A stretch of 64,000 nucleotides of DNA from Apostichopus japonicus. Its lineage: Eukaryota; Echinodermata; Holothuroidea; Aspidochirotida; Stichopodidae. Positions within the stretch are counted from its first letter, which is position 1, and each line of letters begins with the position of its first letter. The DNA lies in the NCBI RefSeq assembly GCF_037975245.1, contig NC_092570.1, positions 14,284,501-14,348,500 of the forward strand, written 5' to 3'. The notes beneath the pieces are model-generated. The model saw only the letters and a list, made by a program, of their open reading frames with translations. It made no database searches and was not told the origin of the DNA. A program made the position numbers and the translations under genes. Below are positions 11,700 to 23,302 of the stretch, piece by piece.

Positions 11700-13863
11700 G
11701 CACACATACAAACACAGGCCACCATCACTTAACATATTTCTTTTGGCCTTTGGCAAAAGAATAAAACAAATTTACCTACAAGCAAACATTATAGTACAAT
11801 TCAAAACTTCCATATTAAATTTATGCATTTCTTATAAGAAATTACATCCTTTGTTTTCTCTCTTACTGCACCCATAGACCATCAACCTGGCATATCATGA
11901 ATTCCAGCGAAATGTTTGCCATTTCCAGACAAAACTATACCTCTTAACTTGATTTTTCAAGTTAAAACTACTGACATTTGATTAAACAAATTCTCTCTTT
12001 TCAATGGAACAAGCCAATTCCTATATATATTAGTAATCTTCCCCCCAAAAGAGACAATGGTTAATTAAGAAATCAGTTCATAAATTTAATAGTGTTAATA
12101 GTACCACTGACATGATTCACAGATATAATTTCTTGTCATCTTGATGATCGACAGAGCTACCTAAAAACATTTGACACCTTTGATCTGATTTTGACAATTC
12201 TCACTTTCATTCCAACCTCCATAAATATCACTAAACAACAGTCATAATTTTCTGTCATTTTCCTTATTCTTAAATTGTTTCTTTCATCTTTCAACTCATT
12301 ACATGAAAGATATTCTAACGAGATTTATCTCATTGTACCTACATTATGAATCCATATCCTTCTGTATCAATCAACTCTTGTCTTCGATGAAAGAGGACTT
12401 TAAGACCTCTGAACAAACAACCGACGTATCTTTCACTCTTAGTCATTTCACTTCAGAGACAGAAGAGAGGGAACGGCAAAGCAGGACGGATCGGTAACTT
12501 CCGTATCTTCCAAATTAGATAACTGTAGCCACAAATTAAGACCAAAAATATTTTACTGTTTTCCCTAATTCGATTTCGGTTGTATTCCAAAAAAACTGAG
12601 ACCGTTTTTATTAACATTTGGAAATTGATGAATAGTTGCCAATTTAAATGAGCAAATCTTTGTGCAGTTTATGAAGATACAAAGGAATTGACGGAGGTTA
12701 AACAAGCACTTTAATAATGATAATTTAATTATCCTATCCTTCCAAATCATTTGCTGGATTTAAAATAGACTTTAATCCATAATTGAATCAGAAGCTAATG
12801 AAAATTTATCACCGCTCAACGATGGGGCAAGAAATTTTTCCGAAGGCAAGAGACGCAAGGCCTCGTGTGGTGGCTCACTAACAAGTTTAATCTCATTAAA
12901 ATTGATCAAAAAGAGTTAAGCCTCAGAGTAAATTAATTTGACTTTTTTTCCGTCTTTTCTTGTGTGTGTGTGAGATCTTGCATAAAAAAGGTCTCATGTG
13001 ATCAAGTAAATTTGACATTGTAGATAAATATTAAGCGATACAGTTATTTCATAATGCAAAGATTGTTTGCCTTAAATTTTAATTTCTTAAACAAGGCCAA
13101 TTTAGTCTAAAGTCATTGATAATATGAGAAAAAGTTGGAAAAAGCATTTTTCAAAAAAAGACTTGGGATTCAGTTTATGTTGGTCATATTGTTTTTTTTT
13201 GCTTTCTTTCATTGAGGGTACTACTGAATAATTCAATAAATGATACTGTAGAAAAGATTATTTTTTAAATACAAATCTAGACAAAATTCCAAACTGTCCA
13301 ACAGTTTTTCTTCTTAATATGTTCAGTGATGAAAAAAAAAAGGTCATGAGATTCGATTGACAGATTTTAGAAATGTGCCTGATCAACAAAAATGTCATAT
13401 TTTTCAAGGATGGAATCACATATTCATTTAAAAGTGATTTTACATTAAGCATCTTTCGGTATTTGGTGTTAGGCAGATTTTCTACAGAGTTGGTTCACAA
13501 AATGATAGTAATTCATAAAATGAGCTAGAACAAGCAAAAATGGTCACAGTCAGCTAAAATTGAAGTTTACTTTTCATTCACAGTTCCATGGACTTTTCTG
13601 CTCAATGAGTTAGTTTTTGTAATAAACTTTGTGGATAACTCACCGAAGATGAATCTTGAAAAAGTATTTTCATGGGTAGGTTTTGGCAGTTCAAGGTATT
13701 GACATTTCAGCTCATTTTTGAAAGAAAACTTTTTGTATACTGTTATGTTGACTTGATTATCTAGAGGCTACATGAGTACATGGTGTATAACGAACAATAA
13801 TATCCATAGGATAAATTTCCTAGTAATAAATAAAGAGCTGCCATCTACCAAGTAAGTGCACAA
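11700..13863. other. Unassigned intergenic DNA
   Basis: About 2.2 kb of AT-rich sequence without convincing features. Short frames at 12303 (+), 12565 (-) and 13258 (-) have no family signature. Confidence 0.5.
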
Positions 13864-14547
13864 AAAGTACTCACAAGGTACTAATAAAGTACTGACAGGT
13901 ACTAAGAAAGTACTGACAGGGTACCAATAAGGTACTCACAGGGTACTAATAAAGTATTGACAGGTACTAATTAAGTACTGACAGGGTACTTATGAAGTTC
14001 TGAAAGGGTACTAATGAAGACAGTACTGACAGGGTACTCATAAAGTACTCACAGGGTACTAATAAAGTACTGAAAGGGTACTAATAAAGTACTGACAGGG
14101 TACTCATAAAGTACTGACAGGGTACTAATGAAGTACTGACAGGTACTAATAAAGTACTGACAGGGTACTAATGAAGTACTGACAGGGTACTAATAAAGTA
14201 CTCAAAGGGTAATAATAAAGTACTGACAGGGTACTAATGAAGAAATGACAGGGTACTAATGAAGTACTAACAGGGTACTAATAAAGTACTGACAGGGTAC
14301 TAATAAAGTACTCACAGGGTACTCATAAAGTACTGACAGGGTACAAATGAAGTACTGACAGGGTACTAGTCAAGTACTGACAGGGTAAGTACTGACAGGG
14401 TAATAATAAAGTACTGACAGGGTATTAAGGAAGTACTGACAGGGTACTCATAAAGTACTCACAGGGTACTAATGAAGTACTGACTGGGTACTAATAAAGT
14501 ACTCACAGGATACTACTAAAGTACTGACAGGGTACTAATAAAGTACT
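13864..14547 (+). repeat. Minisatellite, 22-base unit, about 31 copies
   Basis: Head-to-tail copies of AAAGTACTGACAGGGTACTAAT with point changes (GACAGG/CACAGG, TAAT/TCAT) and small deletions. Each unit carries two GTAC palindromes. No spacers of unique sequence exist, so it is not a CRISPR array. Confidence 0.97.
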
Positions 14548-14548
14548 T

Positions 14549-15321
14549 CATCAGTAAAAGGTAGATTTCACTCTTTACCGTGTTAAAAGACGGAGGCTTT
14601 TATATTAAGCCACATCTGGGCAAGATGTATGCATAATTTGTTTCATATAGAAGGATGTCTTAACAGTTCTGTTAACTTGCAATATTACAAACTATAGATT
14701 AAAAATACTGACATGTTTGACCAAGCGAAATTTTCAAAACCAAACTGAAAATGCATCTTTCAAGTTGAGAGAATAGAGGTGACTTTGTAATTAGTGAATA
14801 ACACTGTTAATTATGCTTAAACTACTTGAGAGTTACAATCAGAATTTAAGGGTTGAATGTAGATGGGGAGAATCATGGCATAGTAGAGATCAAACATTCA
14901 GATGAGCTAAAAATAAAGAGCAACTCTGTACTCATGTACCAGGAACAACGAAAATAACATTAAAGTTAATGAGCCTTAAGTTATATATTATCCTACACAC
15001 AAGTTTTATGGTAAATGAAAACTGTCTTGTCTTTCTTCCTCTCCTTGAGTTTGGAGAATTTTTGTCAACTGACTATTTAGTACAGCAAACACAAGATTTA
15101 TGAATTTGCTCCATAGTTAAATATTTAATTTGATAAAACTCTTTCATACAAGAACAGACCATTTAGATTTACGTAGTAATGATGCTATTTTGTATAGTAT
15201 TTTGCTATGTACACCATTCATATAAGTTATTCCCTTGGATATATATATAAACAGCAGTATTGTTTGTTGTTAGATTAAAGGCACTTTGTTGATAAGACAA
15301 GTATGTTCCATCAGCTGACCG
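14549..15321. other. Unassigned intergenic DNA
   Basis: AT-rich. Nothing recognisable. Confidence 0.5.
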
Positions 15322-15620
15322 TAGAGATTTGTGTCCAAGTGGTTAAGGCAGTGGACTTGTGATCCTTAAGGTTTGCAGGTTCCAGTCCTGGCCAGATCAT
15401 TGCGTTGTGTCCTTGGGTAAGGCACTTTATCCCCCACTGCCTCTCTTCACCCATAAATGTGAGATAAATCGTCAGTTGGGCACTGTTTAGCTGCTGCCAT
15501 GTGTAGGGATTGTCTCTATGTTTGACAGGTTATCTTTGACCAGGTAATAATTGTGATATGCCTTGAGCACCGGTATCGGTGGTTATGTCTGCACTTTATA
15601 AACCCTCCATATTATTAATC
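15322..15620 (+). mobile_element. tRNA(Ser/Leu)-like SINE
   Basis: An A box (TGTCCAAGTGGTTAAGGCA, 15332-15350) and a B box region (GCAGGTTCCAGTCCTGGC, 15375-15392) stand in tRNA spacing. The anticodon arm GTGGACTTGTGATCC resembles class II Ser/Leu tRNAs. The body contains CCTTGGGTAAGGCACTTTAT, a word I recall from central domains of deuterostome tRNA SINEs, and ends in a short ATTATTAAT tail near 15620. It is not related by eye to the SINEs at 2.9, 3.4 or 11.5 kb. Confidence 0.8.
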
Positions 15621-15856
15621 TGTCCTTAAATATTCTTTGGAAGCAAATCATGTTTTATTTTTGGCAAGGTTTAGTGTAAGATTGACAAATCTTGAGACAT
15701 GTTGAATCTACAGAAGCAACTATGTAAGGTTCCATTTAAGAAATGTCAATGTCAGAGAATGTACTTAAAGAGTTAAGACACTGGGTTCGTACACAAAGGA
15801 AATGACAGTAGAATCTTTCTTCTTCTTCCCTCTTTCGTACTTGTTTTCCTTTACAG

Positions 15857-16044
15857 GATAATCTTAAGATGTGAGACAAATCTGCAGCAAGGTTCGCAGA
15901 GGAGATTTCCTGGATTAATGATACAGAACTAAGAAGAGCAGCTGTGAATGGGTAGAGGGGGGGGGAGTGGAGGTCGATTCCAGCCAATCAGGGAAGACCA
16001 TAAACCAAAATGCAGATCAAAAAAATATAATGCTGGGAACAGAG
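15857..16044 (+). other. Exon-like segment, apparently noncoding
   Basis: An acceptor (TTTCCTTTACAG, ends 15856) and a donor (ACAGAG followed by GTAAGA, 16045) enclose 188 bases. All three frames contain a stop. It could be a UTR or lncRNA exon on the Sox strand, 2.8 kb upstream of the CDS. A run of 10 G lies inside it, which is unusual for an exon. Chance pairing of splice signals cannot be excluded. Confidence 0.2.
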
Positions 16045-16359
16045 GTAAGAGCAAAATGAAGAGTAGCAGACGAGATATGTAGCATAAATATACATTAGCA
16101 GCACTGCTTGATGATAGACTCGAGCCACTTTGCTATTAAAAATGTGAATTATATTCTAGTATCATTTGCCAAAGTTTGGAAACAATTTATATTGATTATG
16201 ATATTATAAATATTGAGACAACTTTAATCTACCCCCGTAAAAATTCAAAATTATCAAAGTATTTCTTTTGGCACCAAATGAATTACACAATATAAACAAA
16301 ATAACGGTCAACCTTTTTTCTTTTTCTTTTTTTTTCATATTTTGCTTTTCCCATTTTAG

Positions 16360-16565
16360 GTTTTCTTCTTATGATGTTAGACAAACTGCTAAAAGTTTCA
16401 AGTGGAGTGAATTCTCAGACTAATGATATGATCACCCGACAGAACCAGAGGAACCTTTTTAACAACCGGCTATTTCTGGTGACACCCATATGGCTTTCCT
16501 ACATCATGAAAAGCAGATATATATCAGGAAAAGAAGAAAAACTACACCAGAATGGATCGAATTGA
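16360..16565 (+). other. Open frame behind a very strong splice acceptor
   Basis: A pyrimidine tract of about 40 bases ends in CCCATTTTAG at 16359. The frame then stays open for about 68 codons (FLL then MMLDKLLKVSSG…) to a TGA at 16563-16565. I recognise no domain. It could be a terminal exon of an unknown gene or the chance result of a T-rich tract. Confidence 0.2.
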
Positions 16566-18240
16566 ATTGTGGGCAATCATGTAAAGGAGTAATGTAAAGG
16601 AGTCATTTAGTCAGAATTATGCTTATCAGTTAAAATAACTTCACACTACAAAATTGTTCATATCTTTCAAGTTACAGTATAAATTTGTCTTTCTTTTTTT
16701 TTCACACCGGTGTCTGTGACATGATGATTATCGTATATTGTTTGTACAATATGTTTTACGATTCTGGATGAGAGACCTCATTATGACTGACCTCTAGATG
16801 TGACCTCTAGATGAGTGATCTCACGACCCTAGATGAGTGATCTGCTGACCCTTGAACATAGGTTGCAAACAACATCACAACTTGTGTTTAAGAAATTCAA
16901 AACCATTTGAAAATGGTCTGTAGCAAACCTTTTGAATGTATATAATATGCGTATGGAATATTCCCATCATAAATTGTTTCTTAGATCAGTTTTCAGATGT
17001 CATTTTATAATATAAAAATGAAAACAATGTCAAGCAAAAAGAAACCTCGCTTGATTTTACTGAATTCATGGCATAATTTTGTTTCTAAATTTATGTCAAT
17101 GTAGTGTGTAAAACAACATTTAGAACACTGTGGATTCTCCAAGCTATGAATATCATGGAAGGTTTTATTTCTTCATAGCTATTCTTCTGGTCACCTGTGT
17201 TGCTCCCACATTTATACAACACAAGGTGAACTCAAACCTCAAGTTTTTAACTAACTTCTGCAAAAAAAAAATCCAGATTGAGATATTCATCTATCTAACT
17301 TTATACTCCTTAATATAGATCTGGGTATAAATAGGAGAGTCAGAAAATTATTTTCCAACTTCTTGTAACTTTTAGGTCTGAAAGCCGATGACTTTTTCAG
17401 GATGTCAATTTTCAACATCCTCTGTCTGTATCTTGCCCTATAGAATTAAAGCCATTTACATTTTACTACAAATTGAAAGAAACAAATTTGGGCAATGAAG
17501 ATATCAGCTTTTTTAAAAAGATTTATTAAATGGGCCTTTGATATTTCCAGGCCTAAAATAAGGGCCTATCCTAAGCTATTGCCATGCATTGACGAATGTT
17601 ATGTTACAACATACTTGAAGGTCTCTTGTAGTCTAAGTTTAGGCCTAGCTAAACTTTCCACACAAAAAAAAGGACACAAACGTATCTACACACCATTAGG
17701 TAAAGTGATATCATAACACGATAGTCGATATTATCATGAGACATGTTTTAAATGCGATGCTAAGCTTAGGCTTGTTACTAGGGTACAGATTAGTATGTAA
17801 CACTAGTTTCGCGAAATATAAACGATTCACAGGAGGGACCCTGACCGGCCCAAACTTATTCAGTTTTCACGGTAGAATTTGAAATGGGAGCCTTTATAAT
17901 AACTGATGTATACAACAGACCCTAAATCACATTCAGCAGAGGCTACGTGAAGTGCTGTAAAGTTTATTACACATTAAATACATGCGATGAGGGCTAATGT
18001 CCTGCCTAACTCTCTTTACTAGTTAATTAGTATTACGGCATTGCCTAGCATAAATTTAACGACAGATTTACAATGTCTTTTGTTATTTTTACAGACATTG
18101 CAAGCTAAAATCGATATACTCTAAAAAGGTGCAAATACCATGATTGTCATGGAATGACAAAAGGAATTAACCACTTCCCCTTTAGTCTACTGCACAAACC
18201 TCATGCTTTCTTCCAACGGAAAACAATAACAATCCCAGAG
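16566..18240. other. Upstream region of the Sox gene, no genes seen
   Basis: Contains a short duplicated TGACCTCTAGATG (about 16789-16816) and otherwise unique AT-rich DNA. Open frames at 17130 and 17495 are short and unrecognised. It may hold distal regulatory DNA for the Sox gene, but I cannot point to sites. Confidence 0.4.
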
Positions 18241-18243
18241 TCT

Positions 18244-18483
18244 TACAAAGCTGTGTGATAAATTATTAGGCTGATGATGAAGTGCGCCACACATTGTGCG
18301 CGGTTTGCTTTCCAAACAAAGTTGAACAAAGTAGGCGGTGCTTACTGCCATATTTGGCATTTTGATGACTATTCATACGTAATATTTGACAAAGGCGGCC
18401 AATCAAAAGGATTCATTCGGTGACATCCCAGAAAAGGAAACAAACACTTCTGTGATTGGTCATCTATTGTTAGTTTACAATAG
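18244..18483 (+). promoter_or_regulatory. Candidate Sox promoter with clustered SOX motifs and CCAAT boxes
   Basis: The SOX consensus WWCAAWG occurs at 18244-18250 (TACAAAG), 18315-18321 and 18325-18331 (both AACAAAG, exactly 10 bases apart). GACAAAG lies at 18388-18394 and CATTGT at 18292-18297. CTATTGT and ACAATAG form a perfect inverted pair with a six-base spacer at 18464-18483. CCAAT boxes lie at 18399-18403 (+) and 18455-18459 (-). No TATA box is evident. SOX proteins bind such ACAA(A/T) cores, so autoregulation or cross-regulation by SoxB proteins is a reasonable inference. The TSS is not determined. Confidence 0.45.
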
Positions 18484-18549
18484 GCATTCACAAACATTTC
18501 AATACAGAAAAGATAGGTTGTGTGAAGTCTTGTAGGTATATTCATATCA

Positions 18550-18841
18550 CCCATTCAGGCAGATAAGGCAGCACAAGTACTCAACCGGAAAAGACACAAC
18601 CACACAAACGCTGAAACCATCAAAAAGTCTATCAATAACACTCCAGACATCTACCAGTGAACAGCAATTGTTTTTACTCTTTTCGAGATTGTCCGACTTC
18701 TATATCATCACCTTCAAGAAACTTTGCCCATCGTTTTGGAACATATTTGCGATCATATACAGCCGGTTTACTGTTAACTAACATTGCTGAAGATTGGATA
18801 GTAGTTTTATTCTGTCTTTTCAATTGATAAATAAAACCACC
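18550..18841 (+). other. Probable 5' UTR of the Sox gene
   Basis: No ATG occurs on the + strand between about 18370 and 18841, so the CDS start is the first available ATG. The end, AAAACCACC before ATG, is a near-ideal Kozak context. The exact 5' end is unknown. Possible splice acceptors lie at about 18687 (TTTTACTCTTTTCGAG) and 18719. Confidence 0.5.
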
Positions 18842-19654
18842 ATGAGTGCTGATAACTACGGCGCGAAGCAACAGGAGCACGTGAAGAGGCCCATGAACGC
18901 TTTCATGGTTTGGTCTCGTGGCAAGAGAAGACAGATGGCCCAGGAAAATCCCAAGATGCACAACTCTGAAATAAGCAAACGACTGGGTGAAGAATGGAAA
19001 CTTCTGACGGAGGACCAAAAACGGCCTTTCATAGACGAAGCGAAACGACTGAGGGCTCTGCATATGAAGGAGCACCCCGATTACAAATACAGACCTCGGC
19101 GTAAACCAAAGTCGCTGATGAAGAAAGACCGTGGTTATCCTTACCCTATACCATACGTACCAGCTTCACCCCCTTTCCACCACCCACCAACATCAGCTTC
19201 AGAAATCTTAAACTTGAGCCATAGTGAGAGACCCCGGGCTCTCCTACCGCCCAGTTTCACTCAGCCATTTGCGAACCCTTACGCTGTTTTGGATGGTGCC
19301 ATGGCCTCGTCCAAGTTAGAAACCCCGAGGTCGCTGAGTTTATCGGACTTTCCAGCTACCTCCCTGTACCAGTCGTACTCTGCTTCGCATCCATATTCCG
19401 CCTCGGCAGCGGCGAGTTCCGCCGCATTTGGTAAGATTCCCCTCGGAGCTGGACTACACTCGAGTTTACCGGCCCAGTATATGATGCCGTATCCCTGGAC
19501 CACCGCTACATCGCAGGACGGTATACAGAGGCCTGTAGCGTTTATCTTAGTCAAGCCGGACATGGAACCATACGGCGGTGTTCACCCGGCAGTTAGACCT
19601 AGCATGCCGTTACCGTCAAGGTCTTCACACGCCGCCGCCGCGGCATTGACTTGA
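18842..19654 (+). CDS. SoxB2: SoxB2-group transcription factor (Sox14/Sox21-like)
   Basis: A nuclear HMG-box factor that binds and bends DNA at ACAA(A/T) sites. In vertebrates SoxB2 proteins mainly repress, opposing SoxB1 in neural progenitors. The single-exon frame encodes 270 residues. The HMG box spans about residues 13-91 ([15 protein letters not shown] … [13 protein letters not shown]), with the wedge and DNA-contact residues intact. [12 protein letters not shown] plus a YPYPIPY stretch (about 86-105) is typical of B2 rather than B1 (B1 has RRKTKTLMKKDK). The tail is rich in Pro, Ser and Ala ([10 protein letters not shown]). Near the end, [15 protein letters not shown] resembles the conserved SoxB2 C-terminal PVAYIL motif. 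Length fits vertebrate Sox14 (about 240) and Sox21 (about 276). I chose ATG 18842 for its Kozak context; the in-frame extension to 18794 has no ATG. The lack of introns matches SoxB genes. Orthology to Sox14 versus Sox21 cannot be split, since invertebrates usually have one or a few B2 genes. Confidence 0.97.
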   Translation: MSADNYGAKQQEHVKRPMNAFMVWSRGKRRQMAQENPKMHNSEISKRLGEEWKLLTEDQKRPFIDEAKRLRALHMKEHPDYKYRPRRKPKSLMKKDRGYPYPIPYVPASPPFHHPPTSASEILNLSHSERPRALLPPSFTQPFANPYAVLDGAMASSKLETPRSLSLSDFPATSLYQSYSASHPYSASAAASSAAFGKIPLGAGLHSSLPAQYMMPYPWTTATSQDGIQRPVAFILVKPDMEPYGGVHPAVRPSMPLPSRSSHAAAAALT

Positions 19655-20300
19655 GGTTTTGCCGACATCTCGAAGAATTTCTTATTTTGAATGCACTGCT
19701 GTAACATATTTCCTGGATGCTACAGAAGACAACAAACAAACAAAAAAAGAGTGGATTTCACTGAAATTGTTTTTTGGAAGGTTTTTCGTTTGAGATATAT
19801 TATTACGTTGGAACTATAGCATTTAAAAAAAGGTGAATATGATTTTTGACGCAGTTGCAAGTTTTGACGCAGAAGCTTACCATCCCGGCGCGAGCTCGTG
19901 AAGTCGCGGTCGGAAGAAAAGCTTCGACTGTTGACTGGAAGAAAGTATAGCAACTCCTTGCCAGCCGAATTAACCATCTTATCTAATTCAGGGAATTATG
20001 CAGAAAACAAATGGTGAATCTGATCCAGCTGGGTGACGGACAAGGGTGTACGCCTGTGACTATTTAGGTAATAAAATGAAGCGCCGTTGATATACTTTTA
20101 GCATACAAGTCTCGTATCATTAACTTATAGAGACAAGACTGTCTGTAACACCGACTTTATTCATTACTGAGTGTATACATGTATTTTAATCCTTTGCACA
20201 ATTTGATTTCTCAAAAAAACAAAACAACACGTCTTCACGTTTCAGTTCAGAAATATCAGAAAGGAAAATCAAAATTTCAAACTCAAAATAAATGCAAAGT
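19655..20300 (+). other. Probable 3' UTR with candidate poly(A) signals
   Basis: AATAAA occurs at 20070-20075 and 20287-20292 on the coding strand, 420 and 630 bases after the stop. Either could end the Sox mRNA. The minus-strand frame at 19720-19977 has no support. Confidence 0.5.
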
Positions 20301-21267
20301 TCAAATAGGGGCCTAATAAACAAGACGTTTTCTTCAGTTTTGAACTACAACAAAACTTGCAGTTCAATCAACAGACAATGTTCTCATTCATGTTGTGACA
20401 TTTTACGTTTGTTTGTTTGTTGTTGTTGTTTTTGTTGTCGCTCGTTCATTACAGTAATTGATATTAGTTTACTTTCATATCCAACATGAAAAGATTATTG
20501 CCTGTTTAAGTGTGTATAAAAGGCGATTTTCATTCTAACTAATCGTGATAATGACGCACGTTTTGTCATGACTGCATATATGATTTTTAATCTCTGGGAC
20601 AATTGACGCATCTTTCAAACCTGTAAATTAAGATTAATTTAAATTACTCAAATGAAGTCTTAACATTACGTAAGGTGTTCGTCAGTTACAACATTTTGAC
20701 AAAGATTCATTTGGTTTTTGTTTTCTACTTTATAATAATACAATTGTCTATGACGTTATAACGTAATTTAGAACATGTCAGAGAATTTTAGTTTTAGGGT
20801 GAAATTTTGACAATTTTCAAGTCAAATTTGACAAGAAAAGCTATATTTACATTAGTTTGTAGCCGATAAAATGTGAGACATGAATTTTACTCGTGATTTG
20901 TCGTTGGGTAATTGTATTTTCTTGTCTGTAACCTGTCGTTGTGTAATAACGTACTTCGAACGCCATTTAGTAGAGGTGCTATGCATGCCCCACATCTGAA
21001 ATTTGTAGTTTTGTTTTTACAATTAACTTTAAAAGAAAAATACGTTACCCACAAATATCGACTAAATAATTATGTTAATGGATTGTCCAAGATCTTTGTC
21101 GTACATATTTTTACATTCATATTTTCACTTTTCATAATGATGTAATATTGGCACGATTGGTTGTATTTTAAAGCCTGTTCCTGAAGACATTGATATCGAT
21201 GTCAAGAATCACGAGATTATGTCATTTTATACAAAATTATGATTTGTCAGGAAGAAGACCCAGAAGG

Positions 21268-21275
21268 TGACGTCA
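21268..21275. promoter_or_regulatory. Perfect CRE palindrome TGACGTCA
   Basis: Full CREB/ATF octamer in the context GGTGACGTCACATAAA, 1.6 kb after the Sox stop codon. One of four in 4.4 kb. Confidence 0.4.
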
Positions 21276-22411
21276 CATAAAACACATAGTATTTAAATTA
21301 AAAGTATTGAGAAGAAGAAAAAAACACTATATGATCTTGTCTGCAAGGCCAGTTTTTTTTTATGACAAAAGTTCGCTCAACGACTATGTTAGCAGAATTT
21401 GCAAACACAAACATACAAAAATGTATTTTATTTATGCTAAACATTTTGCTGTTTGTTTCGGCGTGCGATATGGCAATTAAAAGAAGGATGGGAGGGGGGG
21501 GTGAGCTATTTTTGTCACTTCTTAGGTACCATTTCAATTGAGAATAGCTTCCCGGTAGCATCTCATTTATTCCTTCCTTTTTAGTATTTTATCTTAAAAA
21601 AAATGAAACGATATCAATTCTCAACACTTTGCTAGGAATTTAAAAAAAAGATTAACTTTGATACAAAACAGATTTATTTCGCCTTTTTGTTAGACACGTG
21701 CACGAGGGATATAAACATGAACGTATATAGGTCACATCGACTATATGCTTATGACCATGTGGTTGACTTAAAGTTTATCCCCTCAGTAGATAAACCTTTA
21801 CCAAGTGGATGCTTTGTTTGCAGAATAAACTGTCTTATAAATCTTTCTCTTTGATGGTAAGTAGTTTTGCAAGGTGTTACATTTCTTAGCTGAACCAACA
21901 AAAGAATGCAAACAGAGCGTAATCTTGGAAATATACATTTCGCGGTGACGACATCATTCTATCTAACAATTTTGATAGTTTTCTAACTTTCTACATTAAA
22001 TTAATTAGAATTCTGGGAGACTCTATATAATCTCAAAATCTGTCATTCGTTTCGGGAAAAAAAATTCTTCAAAATATAATTCTAAGATTGTTCCGTTTAT
22101 GATGTTTATTTAGAATAATTAAAATGGTGTATATGGGTGTGTGTGTATGCGTATTTTCCACGTCACTCTCGCATGATCTGAATCTAAAATACTGATATTG
22201 CTAATTATTATATTATTGAATCGGTGATTGATTACCCGGCCACGTGACTTCATATACATTACAGGAAATACTGAATATTATGGGATACCGTACGTCGTCA
22301 AGCCTCAAGCCAAATCAAGAAAAAACAAAATATGTACAATTGCATTTAAGGGAGAAAAGACTCAAACACACAATGGGTATTTTCGTAACTGAATTATAAT
22401 GGACTGTATTG

Positions 22412-22419
22412 TGACGTCA
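22412..22419. promoter_or_regulatory. Perfect CRE palindrome TGACGTCA
   Basis: Context ATTGTGACGTCACAGATA. It shares a 14-base core (ATTGTGACGTCACA) with the site at 25650. Confidence 0.4.
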
Positions 22420-23189
22420 CAGATACTTTATGACTAATTTTTTGTCTATCTCTCTCTCTCTACTGTTATTGGATCAATGCTTCGAATTTCATAACAATTC
22501 TCACAGTCAATAGCACAAACAAGTATTCGGGTGAAATATTTCAACCTAATTGTACTATACGGCTATTACCTTTTCCCCCTTTTGTTTGGCCATTGTTAGT
22601 GGTTCTATTCATCGCAGACTATATATATATATATACGTGTAACTTTGTGTTGTGAGTAATCATTTTGATGAAAGCTTTCAATTTCCATCTTTTATGGTTA
22701 TGTTTGTGAAGTCGGTCTAGTAGGTTTAGACGGTTGCTTGAATGAAGTTAAATGAAGCAATTGCGTATACCCTCACTGCAAAAACTTACACGCCCCTCTA
22801 TGTTATTATGTTTTGTTTACAATTCGGGGATGGGTGGTATGATTGCTTTGTTTATATTGTTAAAAATTCAACTTTGAATTGTAAGGCAATTGAAAAGAGG
22901 ACTTTGAACGAGTATGTCTTTTATCATAGTTTGAAAATAACAAATAATGTCGTAATAGGTTAACTAAAGAGATATATGTTATCGTTGCTATTATAATGTC
23001 ATGTTTATACAGTACTTTTTGTAACGTTCCTTGAACGGTGAGCCAGTTTTATGTTGACACAAGCTACTGAAGTTAAGTCGCACAAACTGTGTCACACATC
23101 ACATGTGATAAAGGTACTCGGCAAGCAAATTCTAATGTATCAAACGCCTTCGTAAGTTAGGTTAAATAGGGGTCAAATTGATATTATTA

Positions 23190-23302
23190 AATGCTTGTGT
23201 TCCTCAAGTGAGGAAATCATAGGATTAAGTGCTTATGTTTATCAAGTGAGGAAATCATATTATTGTTTGCTTATGTTAATCATCTGATGTAATCATATGT
23301 TT
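23190..23302 (+). repeat. Degenerate tandem repeat, about 40-45-base unit, 3 copies
   Basis: GCTTGTGTTCCTCAAGTGAG, GCTTATGTTTATCAAGTGAG and GCTTATGTTAATCATCTGAT each lead into a (G)AAATCATA-like end. Confidence 0.75.

Larger units (their letters stand above)
20301..23189. other. Gene-free DNA downstream of Sox
   Basis: No coding feature. It holds two of the CRE palindromes listed separately, a CACGTG E-box (22241-22246) and a short (TA)n (22620-22636). A (GTTT/GTT)n stretch lies at 20409-20436. It may contain regulatory DNA for the Sox gene. Confidence 0.5.

Noticed and set aside
13864-14547. CRISPR-like array
   Set aside because: Units are contiguous without unique spacers, and the DNA is animal nuclear sequence.
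18794-18841. 16-codon N-terminal extension of the Sox protein
   Set aside because: It begins with TTG, has no ATG, and the next in-frame ATG at 18842 has an almost perfect Kozak context.
18674-19075. 133-codon open frame on the minus strand across the Sox 5' end
   Set aside because: It is a shadow of the HMG-box coding sequence. No family similarity, and the opposite frame is clearly the gene.
19279-19563. 94-codon minus-strand frame in the Sox 3' half
   Set aside because: Shadow of the GC-richer coding sequence.
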